This document shows positions 1-11,840 of a stretch of 64,000 nt of DNA, piece after piece. The notes below the pieces were generated by a model that saw nothing but the letters and a program-made list of their open reading frames with translations, ran no database searches and was not told the origin of the DNA. The translations under genes and the position numbers were made by a program. Origin of the DNA: Euryodendron excelsum (taxonomy: Eukaryota; Streptophyta; Magnoliopsida; Ericales; Pentaphylacaceae); contig CM065383.1 of assembly GCA_033060915.1 (NCBI GenBank), forward strand, positions 13,313,501-13,377,500. The letters are read 5' to 3'. The number at the start of each line of letters is the position of its first letter. Within the stretch, counting starts at the first letter, position 1.

Positions 1-549
1 ATATCGTTATGATAAAACATTCAGCCATTTTTTATTGTTTTGATTGGAAATTTTGATAGTTGATTACAATCCCCGTCTTCCCTGTTGCAATATTATTAAT
101 CTTATTTGAAACCTTGACTACCGCCAAAGCCTCACATCACTACCACCACGAACATTGTGTATTGCCACCATTTAAGTAATGCTACTATTGTCTGCCACTG
201 CTCCTGGCTTCCCCACTCCCAGTGCTGCCATCACAGCTGCGTTCCCGCAAGGGGTTATGCGTGTCTACTTCACGTGTAAATATAAGAAGGAATATAATGC
301 TGCACACTTAGCTTATATTTTTCTTGCTGTTGTCAATGTCATTGTAAACTTTGTCCATATTGTTGTTATTATTATTTTTGTAAGTAACCCTCTTCAATTA
401 TAGCACCATTTTTGTCACGTGTATGTGCCCAAGTTCAATTGTCTTGAAAATGATCGCACACAGCCATGGGTATGTGGTCATTTTTGTATTCTTGTCTGCG
501 TGATTGTGGCCCATTATCAGTTCTATATCTTAAGTTAGTCATGTGCTTG

Positions 550-772
550 CATACCCATATGCTCTCCCTCTCATTATTGGGGCTTTGGCACTCTGTAGTT
601 GTGGCTTCAAACCAAGTTTACGATGTAAGGTGACAAATATTTTTGTCCTTGTCTTGTCAGTATTTACACTTGAGACAGCCTTAATGCGTCTTATAAACAT
701 AAACCTTGCATACCTACATGCTCTCCCTCTCATTACTTGGTCTTTGGCACTGTATAATTGTGGCTTCAGACC
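550..772 (+). repeat. Local direct duplication
   Basis: Positions 550-613 and 709-772 are near-identical copies (shared core CTCTCCCTCTCATTA). The segment 608-706 between them recurs, diverged, at 1221-1319 (shared core ACACTTGAGACAGCCTTAAT). This is a partly tandem, partly dispersed local duplication with no recognised coding content. Confidence 0.8.
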
Positions 773-825
773 TGTATTACCATAATACTCTACTACCCTA
801 GCGATTTAGGTATTTGGAATGCTGT

Positions 826-1153
826 TCCGAAACATGGTACACTAGCGCTTCAAAATTTTGAATTTAGCGATCCAATGCAATCCCAAACTTTTTTCCTATT
901 TATTTCTTTAAAGGTCACCTAAAGAGGAAAAAAATTAAATATAATTGAACCAAAATATAAGGAGAATAGAGTGTTGACTTAACAATATGTGAAAAATGGA
1001 CCATAATATTCCGAGAATGTGTTTTAGATGATTAATTTGAAAAAACATAGATTATATTTTAGTCAATTGTTAGAGAAAATTGTCCTAAAAGTACCTTAAT
1101 TCTGATAATGTAATTTATACAAGTTCACCCCTAGTGTACCATATTTTAGAACA
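826..1153. repeat. Inverted repeat pair, possible small DNA element
   Basis: An arm around 826-846 and the reverse complement at about 1132-1153 share the core CTAGTGTACCAT. The enclosed 0.3 kb is AT-rich. It may be a MITE, but no target duplication could be assigned. Confidence 0.3.
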
Positions 1154-1679
1154 TGTGGTGTACCACGGTCCCGTTCCCGTTCCACGTACCTGAACGACCT
1201 AAGTTTCAGGTAACATATCTCAAACCAACTTTACGTTGTAAGTTGTCAAATCTTTTTTTCCTTGTCTTATTAGTATTTACACTTGAGACAGCCTTAATGT
1301 GTCTTATAAACATAAACATATTCAACGTAAGCTTTGTTTGGAACTAAATTAACGAAGAATGACTTATGGTAGTCCATTATATTTCTGCATCTGATATACT
1401 TGGAATCGTGCAGGAGTGTATTGCCAACCAATTTCCTTAGAATATGCGGCCCTTTTTCATATTTGCAAATAGAGCTTAGTTGTTTACATTCCAAATCACT
1501 CCTTTTCAGTGCTTCAGATGTCTTTTTTTCCCCCCTGGATACAAACAAATGCAGAAATTGAGAAAGTGAAAATTACAAGTATTAACATTGTGTTGGCACC
1601 CTTTTTTTTAACAATTTCCGTTCATGCACGTCATGTGCTCATTTGGTGGAGAATTTGCAGTCTTGTCTTGTTGTTTTGT

Positions 1680-1926
1680 GAGAGGTCTCTGCCACTTGTA
1701 TGTGAGAAAGACTTAGTATTTACTAATCTATTATTAGGTGGAAGATTTGACCTTAGAAAGGGAAATTGAACACAAGATGAATTGAACACAAGATGAAGGT
1801 TTTCTGCATGGAATTCTGTCTAAAATGCCGGGAATCAGTAACCTTAGAAAGGAAAAAGCAATATTAAGTCTTTCTCACATACAAGTGGCAGAAACCTCTC
1901 ACCTTAGTATTTACTAATCTATTATT
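1680..1926. repeat. 36-bp inverted repeat with adjacent direct repeat
   Basis: The arm 1680-1715 is the reverse complement of 1865-1900 with one mismatch over 36 bases. Just outside or overlapping each arm lies a direct repeat (1712-1736 and 1903-1926, core TTAGTATTTACTAATCTA). Between them is a perfect 16-bp tandem duplication (1765-1780 and 1781-1796). The arrangement suggests a rearrangement or template-switch product rather than a standard element. Confidence 0.8.
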
Positions 1927-2012
1927 ATTGTGGGGATCTTCTTTGCTTGCTTTTTCCTGGTGGAGTCATATATATATATATGTGCATATATATTTCTTTC
2001 GTTAGGAAAAGA

Positions 2013-2055
2013 GGGGGGGGGGGGGGGGGGGGGGGTGGTGGGGGTGGTGGTGGTG
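2013..2055 (+). repeat. G23 homopolymer followed by GGT/G repeats
   Basis: A run of 23 G residues (2013-2035) is followed by TGGTG-type repeats to about 2055. The tract could form a G-quadruplex. Its exact length is likely unreliable in sequencing. Confidence 0.85.
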
Positions 2056-2576
2056 AAGCAATTGAATTTGTTTAGTATAGAACAAAAAGGAAATTGCTAA
2101 ATCCATAGCCTTAAAGGCCATATCTACACTTTCCCTTTCCAATAGGTCGATCCCCACAATACTAGAGAGGGGGTTGTGGATGTAGCTGTAACAACTTTGG
2201 ATTTAGGATCTCCTGGGAAAAAGGAAAAGGTGTACAAAAACTTCACAATGTTAAAAGACTTTCCTGAAGGGCTGATCGAATTCGTAATTAGATTTTAGAT
2301 GATGTTTTTAATTTATTCTTTTGTGAAATTTTGAGATGTTAGATAGTTGAATGGACCCAATTAAGAACATGATAAAAAAAATGTCCAATGATGAGCATTT
2401 CTTGTTTTTATCTGACAACATACGCATAGTTCCTCGATTTTGATTAATGTTGTGTTTAATTGTTTCCTCAGAATGGAGAGAAATGGCAGTGAAGCAGATT
2501 CATGTTGGATATGAGGTTATATTGATGTCAATTTGAATGCCTATTCAATTAACTTTGGTTCTCTGTTGTAATGTAG

Positions 2577-3098
2577 CTGCACACCGAATCTTGTGAATCA
2601 CCAAGTTCTCGTGGAAAGCATGGACTGTCAGCTTGCGCACATTGGTCTTTATGCAAGTCGAGATGTAAGTTCTATACCATTTTCCCCAAGTTATTCTGTC
2701 CATACTTTGTAGGCCTAGGATGAAGGAGTGAAATAATGTAGTACATTATACACTACTGGAGTTGGAAAGGTTTCTCATTATATACTGCTGGGGATCATCT
2801 GGGTACACCTGTCTAATGGATGGTCCTGACACGTTACCCGTCCATGGGTTATCAAGTAGTAGGGAGTTCAACAATACGTGATCCCATAAAAAAGTTTCTG
2901 CCATTTTATTTCATCTAATGGTGACACTCCAGTAAATGTATGATATTGAATCGGTTGTCTATTGGTTTGCTTCTAACGTTGACTGAGCAGATAGCTGTGG
3001 GTGAAGAACTGACGTATGATTACCGATACAAGCTACTGCCTGGGGAAGGATGCCCATGCCACTGTGGAGCTCCCAATTGCAGAGGTCGGCTTTATTGA
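2577..3098 (+). CDS. C-terminal exons of SUVR5-like SET-domain histone-lysine methyltransferase (partial)
   Basis: Two exons are visible: 2577-2664 (after an AG acceptor, ending before GTAAGT) and 2991-3098 (after GAGCAG, ending in TGA). They join in frame. The first begins inside the SET active-site motif (CTPN of NHSCxPN) and continues with VNHQVLVESMDC and HIGLYASRD. The second carries GEELTYDYRYK and a post-SET cluster, CPCHCGAPNC (CxCx4C), ending CRGRLY. The VNHQV...ES...AHIGLYA string is characteristic of plant SUVR5, a nuclear zinc-finger SET protein that methylates H3K9. The preceding exon, which should encode the NHS residues and the N-terminal half of SET, is not recognisable within 2.5 kb upstream. 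Either the gene continues off the left edge across a long intron, or this is a 5'-truncated copy. Confidence 0.75.
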
Positions 3099-4011
3099 AT
3101 CTTTGATGAATTTCATGTCTTGGTGGTCTCTCCAACATAAATAAATGATGAGAGGTTCCGAGAAGGGATACATTTTAGAGGTCCAACAGAAACTGTGGCA
3201 GTCTCACATCTCATGCTCTTCATCAAGTGATACAATTTACACCAAGCCAGTGATGTGCCAGCAGAGCTTTTTTAAAGGTACCATAGCTCTTTAGACTCCA
3301 GACAATTTGCCTGTGCTGCAAGTGCATGGCTTTTCTTTTCATTAGATTGTACCAGTGCGATTTAATTTATGCATCATACTTGAAGAGACGGAGGATTAAA
3401 CCTCGTGCTGGCTCAACTTTTATTTGTTGGAGTTGAAGCTGCCCGAGTTTTGCAAATTGCAGATGGGTTTATGCCACAGAGATTTCTTAGGTTGTCTTAT
3501 AACGGGAGCTTTCAAATGGCCAAGGTTCAAAGATAATCCCATTGTATAATGCCAGTAGCTTTGCCCATTATTTTTGTTACTACTACTATGAAAATCAATG
3601 CTTGATTCCTTCATGTTATTGGGATATTTACGTATGACGTTGAAGAAATTTAATTTAATTTCTGATTTGTATATTTATTTTCTGATTTGTATTGAACATA
3701 GCAGTTACAATAATAAATACCGTTGATTGGGAGCTGGTTTTTTTGTTTTTATTCCATCACAGGTGCATTAGCTTTACAGTGAAGGGAAAGAAAATTTAAA
3801 TCACTTTCCTTACCATTTCTCTCCTACTTCGTTTCCCTTCCGCAAATTTCATACAGGCTGTAAGTTGCAAAATATAATTCTGCGAATAGAATGAACCCCG
3901 TTGCGTGAGGGTTTGACCAATGCAGAGCAACCAAGAAAGAGTTCATTCTCTTCGTTTTTACATTCATCGATTGATTGATAGAAGTTGAAGGATCGTCTTG
4001 CTCTTGTTTAA
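3099..4011. other. 3' untranslated and convergent intergenic region
   Basis: This stretch lies between the stop of the SET gene (+) and the stop of the TMEM220-like gene (-), so the two genes converge. It contains a consensus AATAAA at 3712-3717, which could serve the SET gene. No further coding sequence was seen. Confidence 0.5.
3712..3717 (+). terminator. Candidate polyadenylation signal
   Basis: AATAAA in an AT-rich context about 0.6 kb after the SET gene stop codon. Plant poly(A) signals are loose, so this is only a candidate. Confidence 0.3.
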
Positions 4012-4536
4012 TCAGAACTTCATTTCTCTCTTCTGGAACATAAAGAAGACAAAGGAGAGCCCATAACTGATGCCCACCAAGACTGCCATTCCTGTTCAAC
4101 ATTAATACCCACATGTTAGGCTTCAGATGTAATAACTCCATTAACAGCAAAAGAAGTGAAGGCAGACTTGGCGTTTGTCTCACCATATTCAACATGTTTT
4201 GCATCATTCACTTTTCTCGCTTTTGTGGGGTTGGATTTGATTGGCGATGCTTGCAAATGTAGAAGCATGGAACTGATAGCAAGTCCACTTCCAAATTTCT
4301 CTCTGACTACTCTCTCCCTCATATCTAATGACCAAAACCCAGCTATGCCTTGCACAAGATCTTCAATTAAGACCTTGATGAGCAACAACAATCCAAGCCA
4401 TAGTGTGAATTTGGCAATTTGTGTCGTCGTCTTGTATGTCGACACCCCGTTGACCAGATTTACGACACTAGCAGTAGCATATAGAGGAAACCAAAAGTAC
4501 CAATCTGAGACAATCAACAAAGAGATATAAAAAAGA

Positions 4537-4576
<40 letters not shown>

Positions 4577-4722
4577 TCACTGATTGACAATGGAATATGG
4601 AGATTGAAGCTAGCTGAAACTACGGTACCTGGGTCATTGAATTGAACAGATGCAGAGAGAGCAAATAGGGAAGCCATTAGTAGAGAGCAAAGACAGAATG
4701 ACAGCTTTCTGGGTTTTGCCAT
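4012..4722 (-). CDS. TMEM220-like small membrane protein
   Basis: Three exons, 4722-4629, 4504-4184 and 4091-4012, all with GT-AG borders and consistent phases, give 164 residues. The protein has four hydrophobic segments (about residues 9-28, 34-53, 62-82 and 139-157). The first is followed by the conserved motif VQFNDPDWYFWFPLY. Animal TMEM220, at about 160 residues, has the same FALxAxVQxNDPD signature and length. The molecular function is not known. The start is the first ATG in frame with the hydrophobic leader; a second ATG four bases upstream is in another frame. The first intron ends in a long CT tract (the AG repeat at 4541-4572 on the plus strand). The gene converges on the SET gene and diverges from the BTB gene. 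Confidence 0.85.
4541..4572 (+). repeat. (AG)n microsatellite inside TMEM220-like intron 1
   Basis: About 16 AG units. On the transcribed strand this is (CT)n ending roughly 37 bases before the intron 1 acceptor, so it extends the polypyrimidine tract. Confidence 0.9.
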
Positions 4723-6026
4723 GCATCCTAATAATTCCCACCCCTATTAGATCTATCAAGCCTACATACAAAAAAAAAAAAAAAAAAACAAACGCAGGGG
4801 CAAATTGAAGGGCAGCAATATTAAGAGAAAAGAAAAGAAAGGAATATATAGCAAGATTGGGCCGCTTCTGCTAAATGTTTTTTTTAATGGTGGGTGTAAT
4901 ATATTTCTTGGTGAGCTTTGACTTTTGGGGGGAAGATGATGGATGGATATAAATGGTTTCTGCTGCGAAAATCAGTGGAATGCATGAAGACAAACTTACT
5001 ACAGTCTAAACTGAAAGATGTGCCAATTGTTTTTAGTTTTGGGAATCAAACAAGCCTTCTCTGATATATAGAAATCAAAACCATGTTTTGCCATATTCCA
5101 TTTAGCTAATATTTTCGGCGCAATTCAGCCTGTAAGTAAACACCACTTAATATTTGTGACAATCACATGGAAAGAAAGGCTTGATAAGGAACAAGTCAGG
5201 GACCATGGACGCATCAAAGAATGTCCATTTTCATTTTGCTTGAGTTGTGTATATCAATAGGCTATTGTAATTTCTTGGGTTTTACCTTTATTCTTGACTC
5301 TCGTGCCTTCAAAAATTGAGTCAAATTCATGGGATTTTCTTGAACTACTACCCCCAAAGCTACAAATGCCACTGTGATTTACTTGCACCAAGGGCTACAC
5401 TGCACATGTAATTAGGATTATTCATTAGACTTTGGATGAGCATCATATGTATGTCAAATTCAATTTGTCCAATTATATATATATATATATATATTATATT
5501 TTTGGATTCAAGGTCTTCGGAATAAATTATACATATCTCGACTAATCTCTTCAATTCAATTTAAGACAAATTATTTATAACGGGATTAAGATATTTAGAA
5601 AGGATAAATCTTTTGCAAGTAACTCTTGTAGTTAATTTTTTTCGACCAATCTCCAATCCCATCATCTCCCTTATCCAAGCCTAATTTTGCAATATGAAGA
5701 GGGTGTTCTGGTCATTTTATTACACACACAGCATGTGACTTTTCTTTAGCCCAAGAGAATCAATTTATCAGTCCCAACAACGTTCCAAAAAAGCAACAGA
5801 AACATAAAAAGAAGGCTAAAATGCAAAAACAAAGATGAAAGACAGGGCCAAGGCGTGCCTGTCCCTCTTTGATCTCTGTTCTGATATCGAGACAGAGAGA
5901 TGGTTTATGGGTTGTCTTTCTGTTTTCTAATCGAACTTTATGACCCTTTATCTAAGGATGCTTTTGAATTTTATGAGGGTGTCTGCTGAAATTGTTCGTC
6001 TCTCTTTTCCTCTGTACTGCAAAGAA

Positions 6027-6088
<62 letters not shown>

Positions 6089-6835
6089 TTGGGTCATGTG
6101 GTCCTCTCTTTCTTTACGTAGTAAACATATTGACACTATCATTCCACCCTGTAAAATCTCTGATCAATGGTTCCCTTGATGCTTGACACTTAGCTCCGTT
6201 CAATCATTGTCAACACTCGTATAACAAAGAGAGACTGGTGGAGGTTTCAGAGAACTCTCAGATCACCCGGTTGTTGGTGAGTCTTTGTAGTTTTTTCAAG
6301 AAATTCTCAGAATTGGGATTGGGATTTTAAGGACATCCATTTCATGCTTGTTCGTGATTTGTGAAGTGATGTCTTTTAATGGGTTTAGTCTAGGACTAGA
6401 TCCTATTTAGAATTTTTTTTAGATTTTTCCGTTTGAAATGTTTTCTTTATTTGTCTACAAACCAAAGAAACACTTTCCCTTTTTAGCTATTTTAGGGGTA
6501 ACTTTAATTTCAGGGTCTTTCAATTTTTATTAGCCGATATTTGAAGTTAGAACTTTCTTCCTAGTTATACTTCATGCAATCCTGAGACAATTGCAATTCA
6601 TGTTGTCGAGAAAGATAATTTCTGTTTTGGATTGTGGACTTCAACTTAGAAACCTTTCCTTTGGTGAAGTTCTGAAATTAATTAGATTTCGTTGTACAAG
6701 AAGAAGAGTTTAAGTTTCAAGTACCTGACCTTCATCTTCTTGAAATTTGACCTTCTTCTGCCATTTCTAGGAGAAATAGGTTTGTTGTGATAATGCCACA
6801 TCTTGACTGAATAGTATTTTTGAAATCTTATTGAT
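4723..6835. other. Divergent intergenic/promoter region and 5' leader of the BTB gene
   Basis: Bidirectional upstream region between the TMEM220-like gene (-) and the BTB gene (+). It contains an A-rich run near 4770-4788, an AT repeat near 5475-5494 and a long TC repeat at 6029-6086. A good donor-like GGTGAGTC lies near 6279 and an acceptor-like CATTTCTAG near 6770, so a 5'-UTR intron ending shortly before the start codon is likely. No other gene was seen. Confidence 0.45.
6029..6086 (+). repeat. (TC)n microsatellite upstream of the BTB gene
   Basis: About 29 TC units, roughly 0.75 kb before the start codon, close to where the transcription start would be expected. CT-rich tracts are common in plant core promoters and leaders. 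Confidence 0.9.
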
Positions 6836-9800
6836 ATGGCTGAAATCAGACTTCCAAGATTAGATCAGGATCAAACCAAGATAAAAAATGTTCCAATTGC
6901 TGTGACCCCAGAAGGATTCTGGTGTTGCCCTTCTCCTGTTGTTTTTCAAAAGACCCTCAAGACACAAAATCCTCCGAACAAGCCCAAACCATCCCCTACA
7001 ACACCCAAGGCCTCTTTTCAGAAGAAACAAACCCCTTTAGCTGAGAAAAAGCCAACATCCACCCCATCACGACCCGGAATTTTTTCTGATGAACAAAGAA
7101 ATCATGGCTCCTATACACCTGTCCTTAGTACACCAGTAGTTACTGAGAGAACCCTGCAACCGAAGATTGAAAATTTTCCAAGGAAAGTGTCAATTGAGTT
7201 TGGTGAACCTGGAACCAGTGATTGTAAGGTAGTTTTGCACGGCAAGCAGGGCTTTGCAGTGAGGTTGAGTGTGCACAAGAATGTTCTTGTAGAATATAGC
7301 AGTTTTTTTGCGGACAAGTTGTTGGAACAGCATCCTGGTTCACGCTGTCTTGAAATTGATGATTGTGAGGATGTTGAAATATACGTTGAAACTTTGGGAA
7401 TGATGTATTGCAAAGATTTGAAGCAGCGGTTGATTAAGCAAAACGTTTCACGTGTCCTGCGCATCCTCAAGGTAAAATTTGGAGATCGTCCAATGGAATT
7501 CTATTTTTTTACTTTTTATTTTTTTTGCAAACATATATTGTGCAATTATGTTATGAAGGTTTTATTTTCAAAGACTGTTCTTGTTAACAATAATTGTAAT
7601 TTTTTTGTGGTATTCTTCATTAATATGGAATTTTGTTAATATGCATATGTTACTTTTGTATGGGGATGTCCCGATGACCACATTTCTATGAATTAGTAGG
7701 TTTTAGCCTTCCAGTTTTGAAGATTCAAAACACCCAATTGTACTTATGAACAGGGGATTACCTCCCAAGATCAAGTCATGTATGACCGTTTCAAGGGAAA
7801 CTCAAAATACCCAGTTGTTATGCTTCAACTAGCATGTATCGACAAGATGATGGAGATGCTTTGCATTGGAGTAAAATGTTGACTGAAACTCATTACTTAG
7901 CTGTAAACCTCATCTAGTATGGAAACTTAAGCATAAGGTTGACTTTTAACTGCTTTTAACTAACATTCTAATAATAACTAATACTGAAGATAGTTTTCTA
8001 ATTGCCCTTTTTGGTTAATACCTACTAGTAGAATATTTACGGAGAATTCTACTGTATTAGTTAGATTTAGAAAATAGAAGGATTTGCTATAAAAAAAAAA
8101 TGACGTTTTTTGTCACAAAATGTAATTATTGACCTATGCTATGTCCCTGACCAATGTAGTTTGTCATGTCCCTAGAAAAACATAGTCAAGATGAGTATTC
8201 ATTGTCTCATAGAAATTTTATGAGGAAATTTTAGTTGATTTTTAATTGATAGCCCTCAAGACTGATTCTACGATGTGTTCTCTTCTTCTTCTTAGTCCAC
8301 AGCCCCTCTCCTCTCCCCACTAAGTATCAATTAATCCAATTTAGTTTTTTCTAATTTGGCATCTTTAGGGTCTGCTTGAAACACGGAGCCTTCTTCTTAG
8401 TATTTACTGGTATCACCCAAAGTACAATCTCTGATGTTCTTGCTCTTTACTTTGTGTTTTCATTAATACTTTCTTGTTTGCACATGGAAATGGCAATGCA
8501 AATCAAGGACTAGGTGCAAACAACTGCATCAAACTGTATATTCTCTAGCTAGAAAGGACATCAAGATCTCTTAATCTCCTAAAATTGATATGCTATGTGG
8601 TTAGTGATATGTGTGGACAGGCATAAATTGTTGTTATCTATGTGTGCGCAAAACATTGCATACTTGTAATGATTATTTCTTGTTTTTTCTAGTTATGGAA
8701 ATTGAAGAGCAAAATTCATTATAAAATCATATTATTAGTACATCTTGTTTTCATCATGATTATCAGTTATAAAGAAAATGAGTGTTAGTCTTTGCAGGGC
8801 TGACTATCGAAGAGTAAGTTTTGCCTACTAATTTTGCAGCTATGCATGGTTACTTAGGCTATGATGAATATCCAATTGTTATAGGTTATATTCATCCAAG
8901 TTTTGTTGGCTTATCTTCAACCTGGGAGACAAATGGCGTAGGTAGAGCAAGACTTCAAAGTTTTTTGGAGAAGATTTGTTTCGTTTCTCGTAAATGAAAT
9001 GGAAGATACATTTTATATTTATAGTTATTTCTTATTTTGTCATCAGAATTTCTTATATCAATGAGAGATTAGTGATCTATCAACCTATTCTGAGGCTGTA
9101 GAGCAATCTATAAGTTAGACAATAATAATTCAGCTGGTTCTTGAACCACAAACTGATGCTGGACAACCTAGTATTTGTATTCTAAGGCAGTATTTTGATG
9201 GAAAAGTGATGGTTTAGGGATGGACAAAAGTGGAATAAGGCTAAGGGTGTGTTTGATACTTGAGGAGAGAAGAGAAAAGGAAAGGATCATTCCCTTCCCT
9301 TGTTTGGTTTGCAGTGTGGAAAGTTAGTTTCTTTTCACTTTTTTTTCTAGTTTTTTTGAAAATTAAACAAGAAAAGACATCCATTTGTCCTGGCATTTTC
9401 CTCCCATTGCTCTCTCCCTTCCTTTCCATTTCCCTTCCATGAGTATCAAACACACCCTAAGGTTTGTAAATCAATGGATGTCAAGCCTTCGGCTCAGATT
9501 TGGAAAACTGAAGTGTTGTTGAAAATGCAGCAAAGATAAAAAAATTTAAAAAAAAAAAGTAGTAAATAATAGAAGCAAATAGAGGAAAATAAGAATTGAA
9601 CTCCATGAGGTCTATCCACGCCCAAACCTCTAGAAGAGTTCCACATTCATTCTTTAACCAAGTAAATAGAGATCCACACCCACTTGGGGTCTCAGCAGGA
9701 CTAGGGGTAGAGTACATTTTCTCTGTCCAAGACTGCCTTGATAACCAGACTTTGTTATTGGTGTTTGTCATATTCTTAAATACAAAAAAGTTCTACAACA

Positions 9801-10976
9801 AGGCATTGGACAAAAAGCGACTGCTTGATCTTTGGATTGATTGTTGAGAGGTTTCCCAATTCATGTAAGGAAATTTTTTGCAAACCATGCTCAGAATTCT
9901 CAGATCATGTTTTACTCGGGTTTTGAGTTAAGTATCCTAAAAATGTTAAAAAGTTTATGCACTTCCTTAATCTGTGTGAGTTGATATATACATTCTCATC
10001 TGCTCTGCAGGTTGCAGAAAGGCTTGGTTTCAACTCGTGTGTACAGTCATGCTTGGAATACTTGGAGGCAGCCCCTTGGGTTGGCGATGAAGAAGAGGAA
10101 AAAGTGGTTTCCTCAGTCCTGCGCCTTCATGGGGAGGGTATTGGGGTCACCCCAGTATGGAAACGAGTGTCTTCTGATACTTTGAACCACCCTAAAGACA
10201 CAATTTCCCACATATTGGAACTGGTGCTTAAGAGCAATGAGGAGAGAGGTCGACGTGAGATGAAATCTATTGTTCTGAAGCTCCTTAGGGAGAACAACGG
10301 TCTTCCGAGCTCATCAGGCTTGGCTGACATTTGCAATGAAACAATTTACAACTCATGCAGAAGCTGCTTGAACTTCTTGTTGTCTCTATTCAGGGAAGCT
10401 GCTGACCCAGAGTTTACACATAAACCCATTGAATGCAAAGAACCTATGGCAAAGAAGATGGCTGTAGAAGCTGATAACCTTTCATGGTTGCTTGAGATTT
10501 TAGCTGATAGGCGAGCAGCAGATGAGTTTGCAGTAATGTGGGCTAGCCAGCTAGAGTTGGCGTCACTTCATGAAAAACTTCCCATTGTGTCTCGCCACCG
10601 TGTTAGCTGCATTACAGCAAGGTTGTTCGTTGGAATTGGAAGAGGGGAGCTGCTGCCGTCAAAGGATACCCGCCATTGGTTGTTACAAACCTGGTTACAG
10701 CCACTAATCAATGACTACAACTGGTTACAACATGGGTGCAGGTCGTTTGACCGGAAGCTTGTGGATGAAGGAATCGGTAGGACAATCCTCACGCTGCCTC
10801 TAGAAGAGCAGCAGAGTATATTGCTTGCTTGGTTGGGCAGTTTTCTGAAGGCTGGTGATAATTGCCCAAATCTTCAGAGAGCTTTTGAGGTCTGGTGGCG
10901 GAGGACTTTCATTAGACCTTATGTTGACCAAGGGACTCTGCTCCAGTCAGACAGCTCGATGACATTGAGGGAGTAG
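6836..10976 (+). CDS. BTB/POZ domain protein, At3g50780-type
   Basis: Two coding exons, 6836-7471 and 10011-10976, joined in phase 0 across a 2539-bp GT-AG intron, encode 533 residues. The N-terminus has a family-specific start (MAEIRLPR, then VPIAVTPEGFWCCPSP), followed by a Pro/Lys-rich linker to about residue 110. The BTB/POZ fold runs from about 119 to 212 (IEFGEPGTSDCKVVL through VSRVLRILK). Exon 2 holds the long conserved helical C-terminal region (AAPWVGDEEEEKVVSSVLRL, WLQPLINDYNWLQHGCRSFD, FEVWWRRTFIRPY). Length and motifs fit Arabidopsis At3g50780 (about 520 residues). BTB proteins often act as CUL3 ubiquitin-ligase adaptors; this subgroup has no proven role that I know of. The reading frame is intact and the intron contains a Tourist-like MITE. 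Confidence 0.93.
9245..9457. mobile_element. Tourist-like MITE (213 bp) in the BTB gene intron
   Basis: The element has terminal inverted repeats GGGTGTGTTTGATACT and AGTATCAAACACACCC, perfect over 16 bases, and is flanked by TAA at 9242-9244 and 9458-9460. A 3-bp TAA/TTA target duplication is the hallmark of PIF/Harbinger-derived Tourist MITEs. It has no coding capacity. Confidence 0.88.
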
Positions 10977-11422
10977 GCTAACAGAAATCCTAACGTCAGT
11001 GAGGGAAGTATTTAAACTGCACTAGAACTTGAGAGGCAAACGGGAAGGAATAATCAAGATTAGTCTGGCGACTCTGTCTGAAGTTAAAGAGTGACACGAT
11101 CCAGCTAATACCTTCACGAGAAATTCCTTATCAATGGGGTGCGTGGAACTTCTTTGGATTGCTGAACATGGGTTGTGCGCTTGATGTGGTAGAAATTTGT
11201 GACAGTAATGTAATATCAAGACTCAAGATCTTACCTTGCCTGAAAGATCATTTGCGTACATAGATGCACCCCTATAATTTAGAGATAGTGCAGGTCTCCT
11301 AATTGAAATGAGATATTTACATAGTAATTTATGTCATGTCTAGGAGCATGAACACTACATAATTTGCCTGCCTTGAGATATGTTTACTCTAGTTGCTATA
11401 AGATGATTCTTTGTTTCGCTAG
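10977..11422 (+). other. 3' untranslated and downstream region of the BTB gene
   Basis: Non-coding sequence following the BTB stop codon. Transcript end not determined; nothing else recognised. Confidence 0.45.
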
Positions 11423-11713
11423 CTTGCTGCATTATTCGCACACCATGACAACATGGTACCTATACGTCAAGTTTCTCCAAGCCAAGGCTGGTATAGTGTT
11501 AGCTCATTGACAACAATTCAGGAGCCGAAGGCCTCCAAGGGCAGGTCCCAGACTTCATTATATGGTGTTGATGCTCGTCTCAGAGAGATTTTTCTGGTTG
11601 TTGACAATATGGCCAAAGTACAATCTCATAAAGTTTCAGTAGCATATATTTCTCATGCAACCTTCTGTATCAGTAATGACCTTGTTTTTCTTCTTGTAAG
11701 AACTTGTACATGA
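11423..11713 (+). other. Possible orphan exon or gene fragment
   Basis: An open frame follows an acceptor-like TTTGTTTCGCTAG and reads LAALFAHHDNMVPI, then QVSPSQGWYS, TSLYGVDARLREIF and VVDNMAKVQSHK before running to a stop near 11713. The composition looks like real protein rather than random translation, but I do not recognise a family and no partner exons were found. It could be a remnant of a gene interrupted by the retrotransposon that begins 130 bp further on, a captured exon, or chance. Confidence 0.3.
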
Positions 11714-11840
11714 TATTTTCCCTTCTAGACTTACCACTGCTTGGATTCTTCAATTGGGTTATGCATTCCTAGCATTTAAAGCTTGCAAGAAGGTAATTTC
11801 AGTGAAATCAGTGGACACATGAACTGCTCCAATGTTATTA

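Larger units (their letters stand above)
1..2576. other. Repeat-rich non-coding region
   Basis: No coding exon is convincing here. The stretch holds duplicated segments (550-772 and 1221-1319), a pair of inverted repeats around 826-1153, a foldback at 1680-1926, a 23-base G run and short AT repeats. If the SET-domain exons that follow belong to an intact gene, this is a long intron of it. A short segment before 2517 (about 2473-2517, preceded by a pyrimidine tract and AG) may be a decayed copy of the preceding exon, but its translation does not match the family. Confidence 0.6.
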
